Assembly (NCBI RefSeq): GCF_028736235.1
Contig: NZ_CP117884.1
Span: 248,001 to 312,000 of the forward strand
Origin: Lacticaseibacillus pabuli
Lineage (GTDB): Bacteria > Bacillota > Bacilli > Lactobacillales > Lactobacillaceae
Length of the DNA stretch: 64,000 nt
Direction of reading: 5' to 3'
In this document: piece after piece, positions 7,817-15,546 of the stretch
Layout of the letters: every line of letters starts with the position of its first letter
Position numbering within the stretch: position 1 is the stretch's first letter
Notes under the pieces: model-generated
Seen by the model: only the letters and a program-made list of their open reading frames with translations
What the model was told of the DNA's origin: nothing
The model's database searches: none
Position numbers and translations under genes: made by a program

Positions 7817-8549
7817 TCAAACTTTACTAAGCGTGTCGCACCTGGTGAAAAATTACGGGGCCAAACACGTGCTGAAGGACATTAACTTTGATGTGCAGGA
7901 GGGCGAAGTGGTTGCGCTACTCGGGGCCTCTGGTTCCGGGAAGAGTACCCTAATTCGGACCCTGAACGGCCTGGAAGACTACCAGGGCGGCACGATTACC
8001 TTTAACGGCAAGACCGTGCAGCCAAGCAAGGCGACCTGGCTCGAACTGCGCCAGCATATCGGCATGGTGTTTCAAAGCTACGACCTCTTTCCGAACCTGA
8101 CCGTCTTGGACAACCTGTTGCTGGGACCACTGAAGGTGCAACACCGTGACCGCGCGGAAGCGACGAAGGAAGCCAAGACGCTGCTGGCATCCGTTAGCCT
8201 CGCCGAGTACGGCAATTCCTACCCGCGGCAGTTGTCTGGTGGGCAGAAGCAGCGTGTCGCCATTGCGCGGGCGCTGGCCCTGCATCCGGACTTGATGTTA
8301 TTTGATGAAGTCACCGCCTCACTGGATCCAGAAATGGTCCGCGGCGTGCTGACCATCATGACTGACCTGGCGCGGCAGGGGATGACGATGATCGTCGTTA
8401 CCCATGAAATGAACTTCGCCCGCCAAGTTGCGGACCGGGTGCTGTTCCTGAGCGACGGCACCATTCTTGAAAATGAACCTGCCAAGGACTTCTTTGCCCA
8501 ACCGAAGACCAAGCGGGCCACCGACTTTTTGGACAGTATGTCATTTTAA
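7809..8549 (+). CDS. Amino acid (probably cystine) ABC transporter ATPase
   Basis: A 246-aa nucleotide-binding subunit. Walker A is GASGSGKST, the Q-loop is MVFQSYDLFPNLTVLDNLLLGP, the signature is LSGGQKQRVAIARAL, Walker B is LMLFDEVTAS and the H-loop is VVTHEM. The start at 7809 gives a normal N-terminus (MADQTLLSVSHLVKNYG) and overlaps the permease stop. One deviation is visible: Walker B ends DEVTASLDPE where DEPTSALDPE is usual, and Val replaces the common Pro. The catalytic Glu is kept. Confidence 0.93.
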   Translation: MADQTLLSVSHLVKNYGAKHVLKDINFDVQEGEVVALLGASGSGKSTLIRTLNGLEDYQGGTITFNGKTVQPSKATWLELRQHIGMVFQSYDLFPNLTVLDNLLLGPLKVQHRDRAEATKEAKTLLASVSLAEYGNSYPRQLSGGQKQRVAIARALALHPDLMLFDEVTASLDPEMVRGVLTIMTDLARQGMTMIVVTHEMNFARQVADRVLFLSDGTILENEPAKDFFAQPKTKRATDFLDSMSF

Positions 8550-8576
8550 TTCGTCAATATATCGAGGAGAAAATTT

Positions 8577-9419
8577 ATGAAGAAGAATCGATTGTTTGGG
8601 TTATTAACCGTTGCCGCCGCGTTGCTCGTGTTCGCGACCGCCTGCGGTAAATCTAGCAGTAGCTCCGCCAGCAATTCTGATAACGCGGCGGTTGCTAAGA
8701 TCAAAAAGGCCGGCAAGATTAAGATTGCCGTGTTCGGCGACCTGCCACCATACGGCTGGATTAACAAGTCTGGCAAGCGGGTTGGCTATGACTTGGCCCT
8801 TGCCCGGCGCATTGCCAAGGACCTCGGCGTGAAGCCTGAATTCACTCAGGTTAACGCGAACGGCCGTGTCGATGCGCTGAACGCGGGCAAGGTCGACTTG
8901 GTACTCGCCAACTTCACCGTGACGCCAGAGCGTAAGCAGGTCATTGCCTTCGCCAAGCCTTACATGAAGGTATCCGTTGGGGTGGTTTCACCTAAGGATG
9001 CGGCCATCACGAAGCCTAGCAAGCTGGCCGGCAAGAGCGTCATCGTGACAAAGGGGACGACCGCCGAGCAGTACTTCACGCAGAGTCAAAAGAGCGTCAA
9101 GCTGCAGAAGTACGATTCCAAGACACAACAGTTTAACGCGCTGAAGAGTGGTCGCGCCGATGCCTTGGCCGACGACAACTCTTACCTTTACGCCTGGGTT
9201 AAGAAGAACCCGAAGTACCGCGTGGGGATTAAGACGCTTGGCCCTAATTCTTACATCGCACCTGGTGTGAAGAAGGGGAACAAGTCGTTGCTGAACTGGA
9301 CGAATAAGGAAATCACTAAGCTGACGAATGACGGCTTCTTCGAGAAGGCTTACAAGCAGGAGTTGGCCCCTTACTTTGGTTCAGACATCAAGGCTAAGGA
9401 TATCGTGATCACAAAGTAG
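8577..9419 (+). CDS. Amino acid-binding lipoprotein, BspA/CjaA-like (probably cystine)
   Basis: A 280-aa solute-binding lipoprotein. The signal peptide ends in a lipobox FATAC (Cys at about residue 23) followed by a Ser-rich linker. The SBP family 3 fold begins GKIKIAVFGDLPPYGWINKSGKRVGYDLALARRIA. The stretch VDALNAGKVDLVLANFTVTPERKQVIAFAKPYM matches what I recall of CjaA (cysteine-binding) and lactobacillar BspA (cystine-binding) more than glutamine-binding proteins. GAGGAG lies before the ATG. It is the last gene of the operon; repeat copy 3 starts 12 nt after the stop. Confidence 0.85.
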   Translation: MKKNRLFGLLTVAAALLVFATACGKSSSSSASNSDNAAVAKIKKAGKIKIAVFGDLPPYGWINKSGKRVGYDLALARRIAKDLGVKPEFTQVNANGRVDALNAGKVDLVLANFTVTPERKQVIAFAKPYMKVSVGVVSPKDAAITKPSKLAGKSVIVTKGTTAEQYFTQSQKSVKLQKYDSKTQQFNALKSGRADALADDNSYLYAWVKKNPKYRVGIKTLGPNSYIAPGVKKGNKSLLNWTNKEITKLTNDGFFEKAYKQELAPYFGSDIKAKDIVITK

Positions 9420-9431
9420 TATGCTCTCGTC

Positions 9432-9668
9432 GTGAAATTGGTGGGGCTGGGGGCGCTCCGGGAGAAGGACATGGTGGTGCGGGACGCTTCAGACAAAAGC
9501 AATGACGGAAAAGCGTCGTCATCGCTTTTGTCTTCTCGCTAAATTTTGAACCAGCAAAGACCGCTGTTTCAAAATTTCCGGTTCTATTAAGGCACAAAAC
9601 CCGTGCCTTAATAGAACTTTCACCACCATGTCCTTCTCCCTCCGCACCCCCAGCCCCGCCAATTTCAC
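9432..9668. repeat. Modular multi-hairpin intergenic repeat, copy 3
   Basis: About 237 bp in the same orientation as copy 1. Its outermost arms (GTGAAATTGGTGGGGCTGGGG and complement) differ from those of copies 1 and 2 yet still pair with each other. The variable hairpin is AGACAAAAGCAATGACG...CGTCGTCATCGCTTTTGTCT, again different in sequence. The AAATTTTGAA and GGTTCTATTAA hairpins are almost identical to copy 1. It may end the ABC operon transcript, though it has no clear U-run. Confidence 0.85.
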
Positions 9669-9778
9669 TGTCCACCGTGTACAAGAAACAAAACAGGTAA
9701 GATAAAAACGAATTACAATCGCGGCAACCATATAGTCTCCTTCCTATTCATAGGGAGGGGATTTTTTTCGCAGTCAGC

Positions 9779-9820
9779 TTGACCCACGTCAACGCAACTT
9801 ACTCGATTCCCCCGTATTCT
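9779..9820 (+). promoter_or_regulatory. Crp/Fnr-type box and -10 of P-type ATPase gene
   Basis: The palindrome TTGACCCACGTCAA (9779-9792) is followed by a -10-like TATTCT (9815-9820). With the start point set 7 nt after the -10 end (9827), the palindrome centre is at -41.5, the class II activator position. There is no good -35, as expected for an activator-dependent promoter. The same layout recurs at 11727 and 14485. Confidence 0.7.
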
Positions 9821-9854
9821 TAAACCATTAACAAGACCACAGGGGGTAAACATC

Positions 9855-11717
9855 ATGAGTATTAATCGGCCAATCACTAAGCTCAATATTTGGTACAGCC
9901 AAAATTCTGGTAAAACTAGTGCCGCGCTCGCCGGCTTGATTGTCCTTAGCTTGTTGCTGCAACTCGCACGGCTTGGTAGCACTGGGGTCGCCATCATGAC
10001 CTTCGCTGGTTTGCTCGGCACCTTCCCCATTGCCTTGCGTGCCTGGAGTGCCCTGCGCATGAAAACCATCAGCATCGAGCTCCTCGTCACCATTGCTTGC
10101 ATCGGTGCCCTCGCAATCGGTGAACCGGAAGAAGCCGCCATCGTGACCTTTCTCTTCCTATTTGGGAATGTTCTTGAGGCGAGGACCTTGGCGAAAACTC
10201 GTTCTGCCGTGAAGGGGCTCACCGACATGGCGCCGCAACAGGCCGACGTCGTTCAAGCCGATGGGAGCACGTGGCCAACCGATATTGATGACATTGATGC
10301 GGGTGACCGGGTCTTGGTTCGTCCCGGGGGGCAAATTCCGGTCGATGGGCGCGTCGTCGCGGGGACCGGCAGCGCCATTGAAGCTATGATTACTGGTGAG
10401 GCCACACCTGTTGAAAAGGGCGTCGGCGATATCGTCTATGCGGGTGCCGCCTTGGATTCCGGCGCGCTCACCATTGAAACCAGTGCCGCCGGGGATGACA
10501 GTACCTTTGGCCAGATTGTCGAACTTGTGGAGAACGCGCAAGACGCACAGGCACCAGTTGCCCAGTTTATCGATAGGTTTGCGGCCTATTACACGCCAGC
10601 CGTGCTGGTGATTGCGCTGGTGGTGGGGCTCGTTAGCCGCAACGTTGAACTGGCCATCACCATGTTGGTTCTCGGTTGCCCCGGCGCACTCGTGATTGGT
10701 GCGCCCGTTGCCAACGTCGCCGGGATTGGACGTGCTGCCAGTCGGGGGGTGCTGTTTAAAGGCGGCAAAACCGTTGCGGCGCTGGCCGGTGTTGATACCG
10801 TTATGCTGGACAAAACCGGGACGCTCACGACCGGACACATGACCGTCAACGTGGTGCGGGCTTTTGGCGGGGATGCGGACATGGCCTTGGCCAAACTCGC
10901 GGCCATCGAGGCGGATTCCAGTCACCCGCTGGCACATGCTATTGTCGCTGAGAGCAAGCACCGTGGTCTCACCCTGGCGCAAGCCCCAGAGATGGCCACG
11001 ATTAAGGGTCGGGGTCTGGTGAGCGCTGATGGTCGGATTCTCGCGGGTAACGTGGCGTTGTTGCAAGAACACAGCGTCGCTGTTCCGGGGAGGGTGCAGG
11101 CTGCTATTGACGCGGCACAGCATGATGGCAATTCCGTTGTGTTGTACGCGCAAGCTGGCGTGGTTCAACTGCTGGTAGCCGTCGGGGATCAGTTGCGACC
11201 TGACGTTGCCGCGGGATTGACAACACTCAAGAACCGCGGCGTGAAGCGGATTGTGATGCTGACGGGAGATAACCGGTCTGCTGCGGAACAGATGGCTGCT
11301 GGACTCCCAATTGACGAAGTGCGCGCGGAGTTGTTGCCGCAAGATAAACTGCGCATTGTCCAGGCTGCGCGGCAACACGGCCGTCGAATCGCATTCGTCG
11401 GGGATGGCATTAATGACGCGCCGGCACTGGCCACCGCGGACGTTGGCATCGGCATGGGCGGTGGAACGGCCGTGGCGCTGGATACGGCCGATGTCGTCCT
11501 CGTGAAGCCGGACTTTGCAACCTTAGCGATTGCCTTGCAGTTGGCAAAAGGGACCACGGGTGTCACCACGCAGAACATTGTTATCGCGGTGGGGACGGTT
11601 GTGCTCTTGCTACTAGGGCTGCTGGTGGGCATTGTCCACATGGGAAGCGGGATGTTTGTGCACGAAGCTTCTATCTTAGTGGTGATTGCCAACGCGCTAC
11701 GACTATTACACAAATAA
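9855..11717 (+). CDS. Heavy-metal translocating P1B-type ATPase
   Basis: A 620-aa membrane pump that moves a transition metal out of the cytosol using ATP. Visible in order: N-terminal transmembrane helices (residues about 17-110), actuator loop [11 protein letters not shown] (about 179), membrane metal-site motif CPGALVIG (Cys about 275), phosphorylation motif DKTGTLT (about 318), SSHPLAHA, and the hinge [11 protein letters not shown] (about 515). There is no N-terminal HMA domain; a free HMA protein is encoded next door. CPG in place of CPC or SPC makes metal identity uncertain; Cu, Zn/Cd and Fe pumps are all conceivable. AGGGGG precedes the ATG. Probably controlled by the Crp/Fnr protein at 14552. 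Confidence 0.9.
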   Translation: MSINRPITKLNIWYSQNSGKTSAALAGLIVLSLLLQLARLGSTGVAIMTFAGLLGTFPIALRAWSALRMKTISIELLVTIACIGALAIGEPEEAAIVTFLFLFGNVLEARTLAKTRSAVKGLTDMAPQQADVVQADGSTWPTDIDDIDAGDRVLVRPGGQIPVDGRVVAGTGSAIEAMITGEATPVEKGVGDIVYAGAALDSGALTIETSAAGDDSTFGQIVELVENAQDAQAPVAQFIDRFAAYYTPAVLVIALVVGLVSRNVELAITMLVLGCPGALVIGAPVANVAGIGRAASRGVLFKGGKTVAALAGVDTVMLDKTGTLTTGHMTVNVVRAFGGDADMALAKLAAIEADSSHPLAHAIVAESKHRGLTLAQAPEMATIKGRGLVSADGRILAGNVALLQEHSVAVPGRVQAAIDAAQHDGNSVVLYAQAGVVQLLVAVGDQLRPDVAAGLTTLKNRGVKRIVMLTGDNRSAAEQMAAGLPIDEVRAELLPQDKLRIVQAARQHGRRIAFVGDGINDAPALATADVGIGMGGGTAVALDTADVVLVKPDFATLAIALQLAKGTTGVTTQNIVIAVGTVVLLLLGLLVGIVHMGSGMFVHEASILVVIANALRLLHK

Positions 11718-11726
11718 TCGTGTCGC

Positions 11727-11768
11727 TTGACGGCCGTCAATTACCGTTTTGATGATTGCTAGTAGTCT
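11727..11768 (+). promoter_or_regulatory. Crp/Fnr-type box and -10 of metallochaperone/Dps genes
   Basis: The perfect 14-bp palindrome TTGACGGCCGTCAA (11727-11740) lies before the -10-like TAGTCT (11763-11768). The predicted start is 11775, which puts the palindrome centre again at -41.5. Confidence 0.7.
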
Positions 11769-11800
11769 GAAGGTATCAACGAATTGATGGAGGTATTAGC

Positions 11801-12025
11801 ATGAAGCAAGCAATTTTGAAATTGGACGGGTTAACCTGCCCGTCATGCATGCAGAAAATCGAGCACGCCGTTGCAGGTGTTGCCGGCGTTCAGGACGTCA
11901 AGGTGCTGTTTAACGCGGCCAAGATGAAGGCCCATTTTGACGCCGAGCAGACGGATGCCGATCATCTGGCGAACGTCATTCAGGGACTGGGCTACACCGT
12001 CGAGAGCGTCAATGTGAAGGATTAG
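11801..12025 (+). CDS. HMA-domain heavy-metal-binding protein (CopZ-like)
   Basis: A 74-aa cytosolic ferredoxin-like HMA domain. The metal site is GLTCPSCMQKIEHAV, i.e. a TCxxC motif. The remaining pattern (GVAGVQDVKVLFNAAKMKAHFD and a C-terminal GY before the last strand) is typical. It probably hands metal to the neighbouring ATPase, which lacks its own HMA domain. GGAGG precedes the ATG. The gap to the Dps-like gene is only 51 nt, suggesting a common transcript. Confidence 0.88.
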   Translation: MKQAILKLDGLTCPSCMQKIEHAVAGVAGVQDVKVLFNAAKMKAHFDAEQTDADHLANVIQGLGYTVESVNVKD

Positions 12026-12076
12026 TTGTCCACAGGTGGATAAGTTCGACCTCGCCGGGAAAATAAAGGAGTTCAC

Positions 12077-12637
12077 ATGACAGAGTTTACAGATACCGTT
12101 AAAGAACAGTACGCCGCTGAAGTTGCACAGTCTGACTATGATCACAAGCATCCGACTGCGGGCGCGATGACCAATCACATCATCAGCAATCATGTGGTGA
12201 TGACCAACCGGCTGCGGCAGGCCCGGTGGTTCGTGAAGGGGCTGAACGCCGGGCAATTGGCCGCGACATTCAAAGCCACGGGCGCCGCTAACTTCGATTG
12301 GATTGACCGGATCGGCCAGGACCTGCTGGACGAGGACGAGATTCCGGCCAACATCGCCAGTGAGTACGCGGCGTGGAACATGTTGGCGGAAAACGGCGAA
12401 GCTAAGTACCTGGATGCCGCGGGGATGATTGATGGCATTATCCACGATTTCAACACGGATAACTTGTTTGTCACCCGCGCAATTGCGCTGGCGCAGAAGG
12501 AGAACAAGCCCGTGCTCGCCGCCGAATTGACTGCTTTGTACGGCTGGAACAACCGCCAGATTCGGCAGTATCAGGCGCTACTCGGCAACACTGCACGCGT
12601 TGGCCTGAACGAAGAGGATGAGGACAACGACGATTAA
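12077..12637 (+). CDS. Dps/ferritin-like stress protein
   Basis: A 186-aa, mostly helical protein. The region MTNHIISNHVVMTNRLRQARWFVKG followed by a Phe/Asp/Glu stretch (NFDWIDRIGQDLLDEDEIPA) aligns by eye with the A and B helices of Dps, where His, Asp and Glu form the intersubunit ferroxidase site. A long helix (HDFNTDNLFVTRAIALAQ) and a Trp-containing final helix follow. Dps stores iron and protects DNA from peroxide. Ligands are not all canonical, so activity is uncertain. The tail is highly acidic (EEDEDNDD). AAAGGAG precedes the ATG. Linkage to metal genes and a redox-type regulator supports a stress role. Confidence 0.72.
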   Translation: MTEFTDTVKEQYAAEVAQSDYDHKHPTAGAMTNHIISNHVVMTNRLRQARWFVKGLNAGQLAATFKATGAANFDWIDRIGQDLLDEDEIPANIASEYAAWNMLAENGEAKYLDAAGMIDGIIHDFNTDNLFVTRAIALAQKENKPVLAAELTALYGWNNRQIRQYQALLGNTARVGLNEEDEDNDD

Positions 12638-12739
12638 GTAACGGTTGCGTAGCATTGAGCGATTGTTTCACACCATACTTTTCAAGCTGCCTGCAGAGGG
12701 TTTACAATGCGGGTGAAGGCCCAGTGAGGAGTGAGTCAC

Positions 12740-12916
12740 ATGCTTATTCTTATCTGGCAACTGGTGTATGGCGTGATTGTCATTGGTTTGATTTCCTTAT
12801 TTTTGATGCAAATGGAACTATTGCCGAACTGGTATCGCGTTTGGCACTACATGCGAACTGCAGGGTTTAGCATTACAAATTTTAAAGTGGCCTTCAAAGA
12901 ATATATGTGGCATTAG
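12740..12916 (+). CDS. Small single-pass membrane protein
   Basis: A 58-aa protein with one hydrophobic helix (about residues 2-25, LILIWQLVYGVIVIGLISLF) and a cationic, aromatic remainder (NWYRVWHYMRTAG...FKEYMWH). GAGGAG lies 8 nt before the ATG. A -10-like TACAAT (12703-12708) precedes it and a perfect terminator follows at once, so it looks like a complete independent gene. I do not recognise the family. Confidence 0.65.
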   Translation: MLILIWQLVYGVIVIGLISLFLMQMELLPNWYRVWHYMRTAGFSITNFKVAFKEYMWH

Positions 12917-12917
12917 C

Positions 12918-12953
12918 AAAAGGAAGTTATCCACTGTGGATAACTTCCTTTTT
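12918..12953 (+). terminator. Intrinsic terminator after small membrane protein
   Basis: AAAAGGAAGTTATCCAC paired with GTGGATAACTTCCTTTTT; perfect stem with a T run. The stem incidentally contains DnaA-box-like TTATCCAC in both directions. Confidence 0.9.
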
Positions 12954-13056
12954 GTATGCAACAAACTGTCAACTTTGTTCCATCACGGGCCAAAACCGGC
13001 AGACTAGTGATTTCAACGACTGCTTATTTCCCTTAATATCATCATCAAGCCAAGGG

Positions 13057-13593
13057 TCAGCGCGCCAGTTTCATGACCGCGTCGCGCAGGAAGGCCTTGG
13101 CCCCATCAATGTTTTGCATGTCGCTGGAGGCCAAGGCTTCCTTTGACAGACCAATCAGGGCGTTCGCCATGAACTTGCTCATGATTGGCGGCGAGATTGA
13201 CTGGCGAATTGCCGCGACCAGCGGATCATTCGTTTCATGCACCGGGTCGGCGGCGGCGTTTAAGTAATCGGCGACCAGGCGGACGAATTCACCGTAGAAC
13301 TTGCCTTGCGTTTCCGGCAACAGGTGCCGAATCAGGGCGCGGTTGTCGTCAAAGAAGTCGCAAAACTGGCCAACCAAATCCGTGTTGTCGGCGGCAGCCA
13401 AATCCGCGAAGATGCGGCTGATGAGCGCCAAAGCCAGCTCAACCTTGCTCGGAAAGTAGCGGTAAAACGTCGTGCGGTTCACGAGCGCCGCCTTGCAAAT
13501 GGCATCCACGGTGATGTCATCGAAGTTTTGTTTTTGGAGCAGCCCCTGAAAGGCCGCGATGATGTCGCGTTTGGTGCGTTCAACTTGTCCCAT
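13057..13593 (-). CDS. TetR/AcrR-family transcriptional regulator
   Basis: A 178-aa regulator. The N-terminal helix-turn-helix reads FDDITVDAICKAALVNRTTFYRYFPSKVELALALI, a clear TetR pattern. The rest is an unclassified helical ligand domain. I use the ATG at 13593, which follows GGAGG; an earlier in-frame ATG has no site. It is divergent from the SDR gene with only 40 bp between starts, so it most likely controls that gene and itself. Confidence 0.9.
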   Translation of the reverse strand: MGQVERTKRDIIAAFQGLLQKQNFDDITVDAICKAALVNRTTFYRYFPSKVELALALISRIFADLAAADNTDLVGQFCDFFDDNRALIRHLLPETQGKFYGEFVRLVADYLNAAADPVHETNDPLVAAIRQSISPPIMSKFMANALIGLSKEALASSDMQNIDGAKAFLRDAVMKLAR

Positions 13594-13633
13594 CTGGACC
13601 GCCTCCACAGTTTAAATAATAAGGAGAATTGTT

Positions 13634-14482
13634 ATGTCTAATTCAGAATCTATCGTTGTTGTTACCGGTGCATCCTCTGGTTTAGGACGCGCAACCGCCT
13701 CTAGTTTAGCATCAATGGGCTACCATGTTATTGCCGGCGTGCTCAATATCGACGAAGCACGGGCCATCAATGAGTCACACATCGAGCCTTTTGTGCTTGA
13801 TATTACCAAGGATGCAGATATCCAGCACCTGGCGCACCGTCTGGCAAACGACGAACGCCACCGCCCATTGCGCGCGTTGGTCAACAATGCCGGCATTGAG
13901 TTTAACGCCCCATTCGAACTGCTGAAAGTGAGCGAATGGCGCAAGCAGTTCGACGTGAACCTGTTTGGCCAGGTGTCCCTAACGCAAGCCCTGTTGCCGG
14001 CTTTGCGCGCCAGCAAGGGCACCATCGTCAATATCACTTCAGTCGGCGGTAAGCTCGCGATGGCGAACTACTCGGCGTACGCGGCCACTAAGTTTGCGTT
14101 CGAAGCGATGAGTGATTCGCTGCGCCGCGAAGTTAAAGCGCAGGGGATCAAGGTAGTCGTCGTTGAGCCGGGCGGTATTCAGACCAAGATGGCGGGTTAT
14201 AGTGGCGACTTGTCACTCAACTTTGCCAAGAAGATGTCACCTGAATATCAGAAGCTATACGGTGATATGGTCCATGGCGCCGTGGCATCGCAGTCGAACT
14301 TTCTGAAGCATGCGATGACTGCGGAGAAGGCTGGGGCGAAGGTGGCTAGTGTCGCCGTCAGCAATCGTCCGCGGACTCGTTACGCCTTAGGTTCTGACGC
14401 GCACATGTCGATTCCAATGGCACGCTGGGTCCCGACGCGCCTACTTGATTGGGCACTCGCGATGAGCCGGCGCAATGCTTAA
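13634..14482 (+). CDS. Short-chain dehydrogenase/reductase
   Basis: A 282-aa Rossmann-fold oxidoreductase of the classical SDR type. The cofactor loop is VTGASSGLGRA (residues about 10-20), followed by NNAG, an active-site Ser (ITSVGG) and the YSAYAATK catalytic Tyr-Lys pair. The C-terminal extension with RTRYALGSDAH is common in SDRs of the Ybbo/retinol-dehydrogenase-like group. Substrate is unknown. AAGGAG precedes the ATG. The divergent TetR gene is the probable regulator. Confidence 0.92.
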   Translation: MSNSESIVVVTGASSGLGRATASSLASMGYHVIAGVLNIDEARAINESHIEPFVLDITKDADIQHLAHRLANDERHRPLRALVNNAGIEFNAPFELLKVSEWRKQFDVNLFGQVSLTQALLPALRASKGTIVNITSVGGKLAMANYSAYAATKFAFEAMSDSLRREVKAQGIKVVVVEPGGIQTKMAGYSGDLSLNFAKKMSPEYQKLYGDMVHGAVASQSNFLKHAMTAEKAGAKVASVAVSNRPRTRYALGSDAHMSIPMARWVPTRLLDWALAMSRRNA

Positions 14483-14484
14483 AC

Positions 14485-14526
14485 TTGATCTGCGTCAAGC
14501 TGGTGATGACCATAGCGGGATATAAT
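14485..14526 (+). promoter_or_regulatory. Crp/Fnr-type box and -10 of the Crp/Fnr gene itself
   Basis: TTGATCTGCGTCAA (14485-14498) and a perfect -10 TATAAT (14521-14526). The predicted start is 14533, again with the palindrome centre at -41.5. It begins 3 nt after the SDR stop codon and suggests positive autoregulation. Confidence 0.72.
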
Positions 14527-14551
14527 GTAGTCATCGAGACGTGAAGGAGCG

Positions 14552-15238
14552 ATGGCTGTGGATATCAAGGAAGCGGAAGACTGTGTGCGGCTGGTGCCGA
14601 TTTTCGCAGGAATGGCAGAGCCGGCTGTTCGTCAAATCGCGGGGCTCGTGCGTGATCACGACTATGCCGCACGTGAGTTCCTGTTCAATGCTGGTGAGGA
14701 CGCCGACCGGCTGTTCATCATTGCACGCGGCCAGGTGAAGGTCACCTCGGATACGGCGAGCGGTCGTGAGCAGATGCTGCGACTGTTGACGCCGGGCGAT
14801 TTCGACGGTGAGGCGGTGCTGTTTAACGCGGGTGCCTACACCACGACGGCTGAAGCCCTGATGCCGGTGCAGGCTTGTACGATTAGCCGTGCTGATTTTC
14901 AAGGTTTGCTACAAGCACAGCCCGCACTGGCGCTCAACGTGCTCAATGCGTTAGGCCAACGGGTCGTGTCCTTGGAAACCCAGGCCGCGGCGGTGACTGC
15001 CAGTAGTGTGGGTGAGCGGCTGGCGAATTATTTAGTCGAAACAGCTGCCACATTGGGCGGGGACGTTTTCACCCTGCCGTTGCGTAAGAAGGACCTGGCC
15101 GCATACTTAGGTACCAGTCCAGAGACGGTCAGTCGGCGGCTGCGGACCTTTGAGGACGCCGGGTATTTGACACAACCACGGCGAGGACAGATAAAACTGC
15201 TGGATGCGGATGGGTTGTTGTTAGCTAGTCAAAAGTGA
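14552..15238 (+). CDS. Crp/Fnr-family regulator, FLP-like
   Basis: A 228-aa transcription factor: N-terminal cyclic-nucleotide-type beta-roll (about residues 12-125), long dimer helix, and C-terminal winged helix with KKDLAAYLGTSPETVSRRLRTFEDAGYL. The recognition helix ETVSRRL is the FNR/FLP kind that reads TTGA half-sites. There is no four-Cys cluster, but Cys11 and Cys109 are spaced like the two cysteines that form a redox-switched disulfide in Lactobacillus casei FLP (recalled). TTGA boxes precede this gene, the P-type ATPase and the HMA gene. I infer a redox or metal-stress activator. AAGGAG precedes the ATG. Confidence 0.88.
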   Translation: MAVDIKEAEDCVRLVPIFAGMAEPAVRQIAGLVRDHDYAAREFLFNAGEDADRLFIIARGQVKVTSDTASGREQMLRLLTPGDFDGEAVLFNAGAYTTTAEALMPVQACTISRADFQGLLQAQPALALNVLNALGQRVVSLETQAAAVTASSVGERLANYLVETAATLGGDVFTLPLRKKDLAAYLGTSPETVSRRLRTFEDAGYLTQPRRGQIKLLDADGLLLASQK

Positions 15239-15250
15239 ATTGTGATGACA

Positions 15251-15283
15251 CGTCGTTCTTCTTAATAGAGGAACGGCGTTTTT
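15251..15283 (+). terminator. Intrinsic terminator after Crp/Fnr gene
   Basis: Stem CGTCGTTC...GAACGGCG followed by TTTTT. The rest of 15284-15546 holds no gene I can support. Confidence 0.75.
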
Positions 15284-15546
15284 GGTGCCGCAATTATTTG
15301 TCGGTGCTGGGCTGGATCCTATCCGCATGATGGTGCAAATTGGGTGTAGTCCACACACTAAAATTGACACTTAGGAATGCTGAGCGGGGCAATTTGCGTT
15401 TGCACAGACGCAGGAGAGGTGCTTGCGGGGCAGGATATTAAATTATTATCCACTTATTAGCCATTAACTATTGAAATACACCTCATGAATCCTCAAAATA
15501 AAGGCTGTTGAAATATTACATTCACTTTTTTTGGAGGAGAAATAAG

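Noticed and set aside
12028..12946. DnaA-box-like TTATCCAC/TTGTCCACA pairs at 12028-12041 and 12924-12945 as a replication origin
   Set aside because: No dnaA/dnaN genes or clustered AT-rich unwinding region; the second pair is simply the stem of a terminator.
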